Origin: Alphaproteobacteria bacterium
Lineage (GTDB): Bacteria; Pseudomonadota; Alphaproteobacteria; Micavibrionales; CSBR16-224
Assembly: GCA_007116755.1 (NCBI GenBank)
Contig: SKHU01000042.1
Coordinates: 1-5,751, forward strand
DNA: 5,751 nucleotides
Direction of reading: 5' to 3'
Shown here: in pieces, positions 1 to 5,250 of the stretch
Layout of the letters: every line of letters begins with the position of its first letter
Numbering within the stretch: position 1 is the first letter of the stretch
The notes under the pieces: generated by a model
Database searches by the model: none
What the model saw: the letters and a program-made list of their open reading frames with translations, nothing else
What the model was told of the DNA's origin: nothing
Position numbers and translations under genes: made by a program

Positions 1-1
1 G

Positions 2-613
2 GCGCAAGTCTTGTCCGATTGGCGCTTTTATCTGATGCTGCCGGCTGTCTCCGCCCCCGCCTTTATCTGAACGGGAAGCTTTTTTCATCAGGCCGCGCTG
101 GTCGAGGAAAAAGGCTGGAATATGGCATGGTTTGCCATGACGATCGGCGGTTTTGCCGCGGCAGGGTTTGTCATGGCGGTTATTTCCGGTGCTTTGGTTG
201 ACCGTTTGGGCAGTTTTAAAATCCTACCCTTCTATCTGCTGCCGATGGCGGCAGGGCTGGCGCTGGTTTCGGCTTTCGATGCGCCTGCCGTTGCGCTGGC
301 GCTTATGGTTTTGCTGGGCATGTCGAACGGAACTGCCGTCGCGGTTTTCGGATCGCTCTGGCCGGAGCTTTACGGCACGCGGCATCTGGGCGCGATACGT
401 TCCGCTCTGGTGGCCATGCTCGTCCTGATGTCTGCGGCAACGCCGCCGTTGATGGGGGTGCTGATTGATGGCGGAATCACCGTTTCACAAATTTCCGCCG
501 GATTTAGCGCCTATATATTGCTGACCATCGCGCTGATCGTCACAGGGGCATCATTTTACAAAAAAGATATGTCCGCCGCCGTCAGCCATCCCCGGCCAAG
601 TGCTGCAAAATAA
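2..613 (+). pseudogene. Major facilitator superfamily transporter, C-terminal half, interrupted by an in-frame TGA; 5' end outside window
   Basis: The frame is open from base 2 and reads AQVLSDWRFYLMLPAVSAPAFI, then TGA at 68-70, then TGSFFHQAALVEEKGW and on to TAA at 611-613. Both sides of the stop read as one continuous MFS protein in the same frame, so this is a point nonsense change and not a frameshift. About six hydrophobic segments follow one another (around FYLMLP, MTIGGFAAAGFVMAVISG, ILPFYLLPMAAGLAL, VALALMVLLGM, SALVAMLVLMSA, AYILLTIALIV), as expected for the second half of a 12-TM carrier. The loop GALVDRLGSFK resembles the repeated MFS motif A (G-x3-D-R-x-G). Substrate cannot be told. 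Translation could restart at the ATG at 122, but that product would lack the first helix of this half and probably would not work. A sequencing error or an intact allele in relatives is possible. The MFS assignment is secure; the pseudogene status is less so. Confidence 0.7.
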
Positions 614-1139
614 AATCGGCACGTTCTTCAATCGTCATAACCGGCACACGCACGGGCTGATAGCCGACCTCTTTATAGTCCTCCTCCAGCGATTTATCCA
701 GCAGATCGGCAACGTCTTCGCTTTCCGCACGCACACCGTCTTTGACCAGCGGCAAACGGTCGAATAAAAAGACCGTGCCGTATTTGAAATGATAACATTT
801 CGCCTCCGCTTCGGCCGAATCCAGACCGGCGATACGGTAATAAGAGATGCTGTCCGGCACGCCGCGATCAATAAAAATACGTTCATCGGGGTGCAAAATC
901 GTTTCACGGTGCAGTTTTAATTCCAGAATATCGCGCTGCAGCTTTCCTTCATCGGCACGAATATCCTCGAGTTTTTTACCTTCTTTCAAAAGGTCGGTGA
1001 TATAATTGCGGGCAATTTCGTGCTCGACATGGCAGCCGCGCTCGGCCAGTTCCATCAGCACCGATGTTTTGCCTGATGACGGCGCACCGGTAATCACAAC
1101 CCATTGCGTTTCGGTATCAAATTTCTTCGGCGTGCTCAC
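582..1139 (-). CDS. AAA family ATPase, AAA_28 / NadR-kinase-like P-loop protein
   Basis: This is a 185-residue soluble P-loop NTPase. Walker A is GAPSSGKT at residues 18-25, directly after the first beta strand (WVVIT). Further family signatures are the HEIARNYI stretch at 40-47, IDRGVPDSISYY at 90-101, which is the Walker B-like strand with the D-R-G-x2-D motif, and the downstream strand and lid VFLFDRLPLVKDGVRAE at 123-139. These features fit the AAA_28 family, which includes the ribosylnicotinamide-kinase domain of NadR and similar small-molecule kinases; the actual substrate is unknown. The start is GTG at 1139. An in-frame TAA lies eight codons upstream with no other start codon between, and a weak AAAGG sits 10 nt before the GTG. 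The TGA stop lies inside the 3' end of the convergent transporter gene. The gene stands alone, so context gives no hint of its role. Confidence 0.85.
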   Translation of the reverse strand: MSTPKKFDTETQWVVITGAPSSGKTSVLMELAERGCHVEHEIARNYITDLLKEGKKLEDIRADEGKLQRDILELKLHRETILHPDERIFIDRGVPDSISYYRIAGLDSAEAEAKCYHFKYGTVFLFDRLPLVKDGVRAESEDVADLLDKSLEEDYKEVGYQPVRVPVMTIEERADFILQHLAGDG

Positions 1140-1175
1140 GGGAGGAAAACCTTTTTGTTTTTATTTTTTTTCAAT

Positions 1176-1181
1176 ATTCTA
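1176..1181 (-). promoter_or_regulatory. Possible -10 element for the AAA_28 ATPase gene
   Basis: On the minus strand TAGAAT matches TATAAT at five of six positions and lies in the AT-rich spacer about 37 bp before the GTG start. No good -35 hexamer is found 16-18 bp upstream (best is three of six matches), so this is only a candidate. Confidence 0.25.
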
Positions 1182-1215
1182 CGCAACAATTCCGCTGCAT
1201 TCCAGAAAAACAGAA

Positions 1216-1244
1216 TTGACATAGAACGCCGCCGGTACTAAATT
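1216..1244 (+). promoter_or_regulatory. Sigma70-type promoter for the small lipoprotein
   Basis: A perfect -35 TTGACA at 1216-1221 is followed, after exactly 17 bp, by TAAATT at 1239-1244, which matches the -10 consensus at four of six positions. Transcription would start near 1251, leaving a leader of about 30 nt before the ATG at 1281. Position, spacing and orientation all suit the lipoprotein gene. Confidence 0.65.
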
Positions 1245-1268
1245 ACCGCACCTCTCTATTTTATTTTT

Positions 1269-1274
1269 AAGGAA
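1269..1274 (+). promoter_or_regulatory. Ribosome binding site of the lipoprotein gene
   Basis: AAGGAA lies 6 nt before the ATG at 1281. It favours that start over the in-frame ATG at 1296, which is too far from it. The longer start also gives a normal signal peptide with a charged N-region (R4, H5, K8). Confidence 0.6.
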
Positions 1275-1280
1275 AAGATA

Positions 1281-1538
1281 ATGTCCGCACGTCACATGAT
1301 AAAGCTTTCCGCACTTGCCGCAGGCGTTTTTGCGCTGTCAGGCTGCGCGACGGTCAATTATATAGAAGGCGATTGTATCACAGCCTCGGAAACGCACACA
1401 CTGACGGCGGACACGCGGCACGAGATCAAAAAGCTTGCCACCGCACCGGAACAAAGCGCCTTTTATCAAAATCACCTGAAATATATGCAACAGCGCGATA
1501 CGCCGCCAGCCTGTCTGCGCCCTGCCCCGCAGCGATAA
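1281..1538 (+). CDS. Small lipoprotein, function unknown
   Basis: This is an 85-residue precursor with a lipoprotein signal peptide: basic N-region (R4, K8), hydrophobic core ALAAGVFAL, and lipobox L-S-G-C with the acylated cysteine at residue 22. Residue +2 after the cysteine is alanine, not aspartate, so the Lol sorting rule predicts the outer membrane. The mature part has about 64 residues, is polar, and contains a likely helix around DTRHEIKKLATAPEQSAFYQNHLKYM. A second cysteine in the signal-proximal part (GDCITAS) and a third near the end (PPACLRP) could form a disulfide in the periplasm. I do not recognise the family. It has its own promoter and RBS immediately upstream. It ends 2 bp from the convergent ankyrin gene with no terminator-like hairpin between them. 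Confidence 0.8.
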   Translation: MSARHMIKLSALAAGVFALSGCATVNYIEGDCITASETHTLTADTRHEIKKLATAPEQSAFYQNHLKYMQQRDTPPACLRPAPQR

Positions 1539-1540
1539 AC

Positions 1541-2095
1541 TCAGCGACGCGGGCCGCGGCGGATAAAACTGCGGATATTCTGCTGACGGGTATTGCGGTT
1601 TTCGTGTTTGCGGGCGCGATCCTCCTCGCGGCGGCGCTTTTCTTCCGCATCCATCTGTGCCTTAACCTCAAGACAGCGCTGCTGCAAATCTTCATCAAGA
1701 TTCTTCGGGTTTGCCCCGTGCTCCAAAAGCAGGCGCACCGTGCTGTTTTTCTCTGCACGGACTGCCCAGTGCAACGCAACATCCCCCATCGCGTGGATAT
1801 CCGCACCCTTATCAAGCAGATAGGAAACCATTTTATCATGCCCCTGCCCTGCCGCCTTGCGCAGCGCGTATTCTTCAAAATAATGCAGATCAACACCGCG
1901 CTGCGCGAGAATATCGACAATTTCCAGATGTCCGTTATGCGCCGCGCAACTCAGCACGTTTTCTCCGAAATCCGTGCGCATATCCTCCGCCGGCAGCTTG
2001 TCGAGATAGTAAAGGACGCGTTTGACATCGCCCCGATGCGTCGCATCCAGCAGAGATTCGCGCAGCGTGTCTTTCAGGAAAGGATCCATCGTCAT
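1541..2095 (-). CDS. Ankyrin-repeat protein with a basic, charged C-terminal tail
   Basis: The protein has 184 residues, with no signal peptide or membrane segment, so it is probably cytoplasmic. There are three to four ankyrin repeats: a degenerate one at about 11-40 (LLDATHRGDVKRVLYYL), then clearer ones at 43-72 (ENVLSCAAHNGHLEIVDIL), 73-102 (YALRKAAGQGHDKMVSYLL) and 103-132 (VALHWAVRAEKNSTVRLLL), each ending in an R/K/H-G-(A/V) turn. Ankyrin repeats bind proteins and carry no catalysis. Residues 133-184 are a helical, highly charged segment rich in K, R and E, ending in RRGPRR, which could bind a partner or nucleic acid. The ATG at 2095 has GGAGG 5 nt upstream. The gene lies 67 bp downstream of the reductase gene on the same strand, so it may be the last gene of that transcript or have its own promoter. 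Which partner it binds is unknown; a product of the neighbouring cluster is a reasonable guess. Confidence 0.85.
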   Translation of the reverse strand: MTMDPFLKDTLRESLLDATHRGDVKRVLYYLDKLPAEDMRTDFGENVLSCAAHNGHLEIVDILAQRGVDLHYFEEYALRKAAGQGHDKMVSYLLDKGADIHAMGDVALHWAVRAEKNSTVRLLLEHGANPKNLDEDLQQRCLEVKAQMDAEEKRRREEDRARKHENRNTRQQNIRSFIRRGPRR

Positions 2096-2100
2096 AACCG

Positions 2101-2105
2101 CCTCC
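2101..2105 (-). promoter_or_regulatory. Ribosome binding site of the ankyrin-repeat gene
   Basis: GGAGG on the minus strand, 5 nt before the ATG at 2095 and 11 nt before a second in-frame ATG at 2089. Spacing favours the first ATG, but the second cannot be excluded. Confidence 0.6.
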
Positions 2106-2112
2106 GTCCTTT

Positions 2113-2137
2113 TATGGCATCATATGAGGATACCATA
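2113..2137. repeat. Imperfect inverted repeat in the spacer before the ankyrin gene
   Basis: Arms TATGGCATC (2113-2121) and GATACCATA (2129-2137) are inverted copies with one mismatch, around a 7-base centre. It lies just upstream of the ankyrin gene's RBS. On the minus strand it contains TATGAT, a five-of-six match to a -10 box, at 2119-2124. No T-run follows on either strand, so it is not a classic terminator. It could be an operator or a leader hairpin. Confidence 0.4.
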
Positions 2138-2162
2138 TGACAACAGAAAGCGTTTTACAAGA

Positions 2163-3596
2163 TTACCGCCCCGCTTTTTTTAAATGCTCGTTCAGGAATT
2201 TTCCGGCAAGGCGGCGGCTCCAGCCCCGATCCTCACCCTGAATGCGCATGGTCGATTTGGTGGTGTAGATTTTCCCCTTCAGGCCGGACAGCATTTTCCC
2301 CTGTCGTGCCGCAATCGCACAGACGGCGCTTTTGATCGTATCCCTGAACCCTTCACCGCCGGAGATAAACACGCCGCCGCCGTTTTTCAGCGCCGCATAA
2401 ACCGGTTTTTCAATTGCGGGATCAAACAAACCCGTTGCGGCGTTGCGGATATCCTGACCGTCATCCGCCAGCCGCGTGCCGTGATGCACATACAGCGCCG
2501 CCTTTGTCTTCTGCGGAAACGGTTCTTGCGGATTTTCTTCAATGCCTTTTTCCGCACCGGTATCCGCCAGAACAATATCCAGCCGCGCCACTGTACCGTC
2601 ATCAAGATAAGGTTTCAGCTCTTTCAGCCCCCAGACGGAGTCTTCATCGCGTGCGGCCAGTACCAGATGCACCGCACCGACAACCTCTCCCGCATCCTTG
2701 CGTCGCCGGATATCTTTCAACATCGAGACAAAATTCGCCGCGCCGTTGCCTTGCGCGATCATCACCGCCCCGCCCGACAAATCCCGCGGCAGGTAAAAAT
2801 CATCCTTATTTTTGGCCGTTTTATTGATATGCAGCCTGTCGCCCGTATTTAACCCCGCCAGATAATGCGAGGTCTCGCCGAAATGCAAAACCTTCTTACT
2901 GCCCTCTCCGAACAGTTTTTGCACATGCAGCCCCGCTTCGGGCAGAACCGAGATTTTCAAATATTGCCGCTGCGCGCCGTCATCCGCCGTCATCTCTCCG
3001 TAATCGATCAGGCTGAATGTTTTATTGCCATGCGCAGGGCCCTGCGCCGTCAGCAATTCCTCTGCCGTGACATGTTTTGGAAAAATTTTCAAAAGATCGG
3101 CTACGTTATAAGCCGCCTGTAATTCCGCACTTTTTTCACCATCGGCCAGAATATTTTTCAGGTTTTGATGTGCATCGGCCAATTCCGCGCACGGGCGCTC
3201 CGTCAGTTTTTTATCGAGCAGTTGCAGAAGTTTTTCCGAAGGCGGCGTCAGCAATATGCCGGGATAGGGCGCATTGGGTTGCAGCAGGGCTGCGGCAAGT
3301 TGCTTTTCCTTTTCATTTTTTATCTTCAACATCCCGACAATTACGGATACGCTTGTTTGGTCGGCTCCGCCGGGCAAGCCGATCCCCCCGCCCGGTTGCA
3401 AATCCTCGATCCGATCCCCCGCATCCAGCATCAATGTCATATTTTTGGTTCCGGCATCTTCCTCCACCCTGATGACAGTGGCGGAGAAAACATCATGTTT
3501 GCGTGCGCCCCATGCGGGGTCGTGTTTTTCATGCCGTTTTTTCACGGCGGCGGCTTTTTTGAAAATATCTTTGAGCGTCTTCTTATCCCGTCCCAT
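2163..3596 (-). CDS. FAD/NAD(P)H oxidoreductase of the cytochrome P450 reductase / CysJ type, without flavodoxin domain
   Basis: The protein has 477 residues. After a basic N-terminus (1-35), a FAD-binding beta-barrel begins (FSATVIRVEE at 37-46; LQPGGGIGLPG at 66-76, like the YxPGD-x-LGV segment of CysJ and CPR). A helical insert covers about 90-185. KTFSLID at 192-198 stands where the family has R-x-Y-S, and GETSHYLAGLNTGDRLHI at 240-257 matches the G-V-x-S-x-x-L...GD segment. The nucleotide-binding half follows: VMIAQGNGAANFVSML at 278-293 corresponds to the GTGIAPFRxFL motif, and GGVFISGGEGFRDTIKSAV at 407-425 to the late CG-x6-D segment. There is no N-terminal FMN/flavodoxin domain. The R of R-x-Y-S and the P of GTGIAP are both replaced, and the usual S-R pair for NADPH is not evident, so cofactor binding may differ. 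It follows the 315-residue gene by 38 bp. No clear Shine-Dalgarno precedes the ATG. Its likely role is passing electrons to the neighbouring oxidase (inference). Confidence 0.72.
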   Translation of the reverse strand: MGRDKKTLKDIFKKAAAVKKRHEKHDPAWGARKHDVFSATVIRVEEDAGTKNMTLMLDAGDRIEDLQPGGGIGLPGGADQTSVSVIVGMLKIKNEKEKQLAAALLQPNAPYPGILLTPPSEKLLQLLDKKLTERPCAELADAHQNLKNILADGEKSAELQAAYNVADLLKIFPKHVTAEELLTAQGPAHGNKTFSLIDYGEMTADDGAQRQYLKISVLPEAGLHVQKLFGEGSKKVLHFGETSHYLAGLNTGDRLHINKTAKNKDDFYLPRDLSGGAVMIAQGNGAANFVSMLKDIRRRKDAGEVVGAVHLVLAARDEDSVWGLKELKPYLDDGTVARLDIVLADTGAEKGIEENPQEPFPQKTKAALYVHHGTRLADDGQDIRNAATGLFDPAIEKPVYAALKNGGGVFISGGEGFRDTIKSAVCAIAARQGKMLSGLKGKIYTTKSTMRIQGEDRGWSRRLAGKFLNEHLKKAGR

Positions 3597-3634
3597 ATTT
3601 CATTTTAGGGCGGTTTTCAAAAGCAAAGCAAGAA

Positions 3635-4582
3635 TCATGTTTTGCCCGGCAGACCGTGCAGGCGGATATGGCGGATAAAACCGTGCAGATTTTCGGCATC
3701 CAGCCCGTGCAGCATCAGGCGGAATCCGGCCTCCATCGTTGAAAGCGGCACCATCGGATGTTTGTTATTGACGAAAGTCAGAATCATGCCCTCCCCCAGT
3801 AATTTGGCAACATAAACCGCCACCGTTTCATCAAGCTGCAGCGAATTGCTGGCCCGCCAGAAATCGGAATCAGACAAAAATACGCCGAACAGCGGCGTGT
3901 AAAGTTCCACCGCCGTCTGCAAATCCAGCACATTCGACCATTTCTGCGGCAGAGAATCGAGATCAATATCGGCATCGGGATCGCGGATCATGGAAAAATC
4001 TATCTGCTTTAAAGATTTTGTTTGAATGTCGCCGCCGTTTTCCCGCAGATATTCATTCAGGGAAATGACAAAATTATAAAGATTCAAATCATGCTGCAGA
4101 AAAAAATCATCCTTCAGATCATCAATGACACGCGGCAAAAGCGGGTGTGACGGCAGGGCGCCATCTGCAGCATTTTTATTGAGAAAAGCAAGAATCTGGC
4201 TGCCGATATGGAAGTGGCGCAGGATCAGATAATTGGCATCCCTGCTGACAAAATTGCGCATGCCCCAGCAAATCAGACGGTGCAGCATTTTTGATGAGGT
4301 CAGACTGTTCGGCAGAATAATGCGCAGCAATTGCACCAGCACAATCGACAGCCGCGCCAGCGGACGCACCACAGGAAAAAGGAATTGCCGCGCACGCGTG
4401 CCGTTATTGCGCATCAATGCCGCTTTTGCCTTTTCATCGATAAAACTGCTGTTATCCAGCAAAAGCGCCTGCCATGGATCGGGGTCGCGCATATCGTGAC
4501 GCGGCTCAAATGCTGCAGCATTTTTTTTCGTCTTTTTCTTCTTCTGCGTTTTTTTGCGTGGTTTTTTCGCAGCTTCCGCCAT
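3635..4582 (-). CDS. Conserved-looking protein of unknown function with a polylysine N-terminal tail
   Basis: The protein has 315 residues and no catalytic motif that I recognise. Residues 6-20 are almost all lysine or arginine, a disordered basic tail. A compact, probably helical domain starts near 35. The segment around 71-92 (LARLSIVLVQLLRIILPN) is hydrophobic but amphipathic, flanked by arginines, and could be a buried helix or a membrane-contact helix. Histidine motifs RHFHIG (122-127) and a His-rich end, HG-x6-H-x4-H-x3-HG between 292 and 310, are candidate metal or substrate ligands. Its ATG overlaps the TGA of the oxidase gene (TGATG), which implies translational coupling and a shared job; GGGGA sits about 7 nt before the ATG. 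A second in-frame TGA follows the stop after six codons, supporting UGA as termination. It could be an enzyme, a scaffold or a membrane-tethering subunit of the cluster. Confidence 0.75.
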   Translation of the reverse strand: MAEAAKKPRKKTQKKKKTKKNAAAFEPRHDMRDPDPWQALLLDNSSFIDEKAKAALMRNNGTRARQFLFPVVRPLARLSIVLVQLLRIILPNSLTSSKMLHRLICWGMRNFVSRDANYLILRHFHIGSQILAFLNKNAADGALPSHPLLPRVIDDLKDDFFLQHDLNLYNFVISLNEYLRENGGDIQTKSLKQIDFSMIRDPDADIDLDSLPQKWSNVLDLQTAVELYTPLFGVFLSDSDFWRASNSLQLDETVAVYVAKLLGEGMILTFVNNKHPMVPLSTMEAGFRLMLHGLDAENLHGFIRHIRLHGLPGKT

Positions 4583-5247
4583 CAGATATTCCCCAGTTCC
4601 TCCAGTTGCAGACGGTAAAGCCGCGCAACGATTTTTGCAGTTTTGACGATACGCCGCCCCATATCCGGTATTTCAAGAATACCCGAATTGAGCGTGTCGT
4701 CAAATTCCTGCATATGGTCTTCGTCATGCTCGCCGTGATAAAGCAGAAAACTGACGGCTTCATCGGGCAGTTCCAGCTGCTTTTGAATCATGCGCCCCCA
4801 TTCCGATGCCTTGCGTTCTCCCAGCCCTTCGATAATGAACATCGCGCCGAGCAATTCGAAGGGATTGGGCTCCGAAGCACGCTGATACATGAAGGCATGC
4901 AGTGCTTCCGATCCGATATTTTTTTCGGCATTGATGATCTCTTCCCGCTTGCCGCCTGCGGCAACATAGTTTTCCTCCAGCATCCGGTAATCGCGGTGTT
5001 CGGTGACCGCATGTCGTAAAAACTGTGAGCGCTGATCCAGCCATGGTGCGGAAATACTCGATGCCGCGCGCGCGATCCAGCGCGACCCTTCCACCACCTG
5101 CTGGCGGTGATTGACCAGCAGCATACGGTAATCCTCAAGACGGAATTTCTTCCTCTCCAGCTTTGCAATCAAGGGCACGGAAGACAGGCTTGTATCAAAA
5201 TCCGTCCAGATTTTTACCAGCAAGCGCATCACTTCTTTGCTGTTCAT
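4582..5247 (-). CDS. Heme-oxygenase-like (TENA/PqqC-fold) putative diiron oxidase or oxygenase
   Basis: The protein is 221 residues, all-helical, with no signal peptide. The pattern resembles the heme-oxygenase-like iron oxidases (UndA, CADD, SznF central domain). Candidate ligands are H84 (HAVTEHRDY), E140 (FIIEGLGERKASEW) and H171-x3-D175-x2-H178 (LLYHGEHDEDHMQEF). The spacing H84 to E140 of 56 and E140 to H171 of 31 is close to that of UndA and CADD as I recall them. A further carboxylate, E53 or E83, would complete a two-iron site. Known relatives use O2 to decarboxylate fatty acids, make alkenes, hydroxylate amines or rearrange amino acids. A non-metal TenA or PqqC role is less likely given these residues. 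GGAGG lies 11 nt before the ATG, inside the end of the ketoacyl synthase gene, and the gap between the two genes is only 3 bp, so the oxidase substrate is plausibly an acyl product of that synthase (inference). Confidence 0.75.
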   Translation of the reverse strand: MNSKEVMRLLVKIWTDFDTSLSSVPLIAKLERKKFRLEDYRMLLVNHRQQVVEGSRWIARAASSISAPWLDQRSQFLRHAVTEHRDYRMLEENYVAAGGKREEIINAEKNIGSEALHAFMYQRASEPNPFELLGAMFIIEGLGERKASEWGRMIQKQLELPDEAVSFLLYHGEHDEDHMQEFDDTLNSGILEIPDMGRRIVKTAKIVARLYRLQLEELGNI

Positions 5248-5250
5248 TTT

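Noticed and set aside
68..70. TGA reassigned to tryptophan (alternative genetic code) or selenocysteine
   Set aside because: TGA ends four other genes at positions that make sense, TGG is used for tryptophan throughout, and no SECIS-like hairpin is evident just after the codon.
1151..1171. Poly-T rich stretch as a rho-independent terminator
   Set aside because: No GC-rich hairpin precedes the T-rich run, and it lies in the divergent upstream region of two genes, not after one.
2113..2137. Terminator at the end of the reductase gene
   Set aside because: The stem is AT-rich and is followed by A residues on the minus strand, not T residues.
1373..2140. Long plus-strand open frame of 255 codons
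   Set aside because: It lies antisense to the ankyrin gene and overlaps the lipoprotein in another frame. Its translation shows no domain or sensible composition, whereas the opposite strand gives clear ankyrin repeats with a good RBS.
2184..2852. Plus-strand open frame of 222 codons
   Set aside because: It is antisense to the reductase gene, with low-complexity, Arg/His-rich translation and no RBS; the minus-strand product has recognisable FNR-type motifs.
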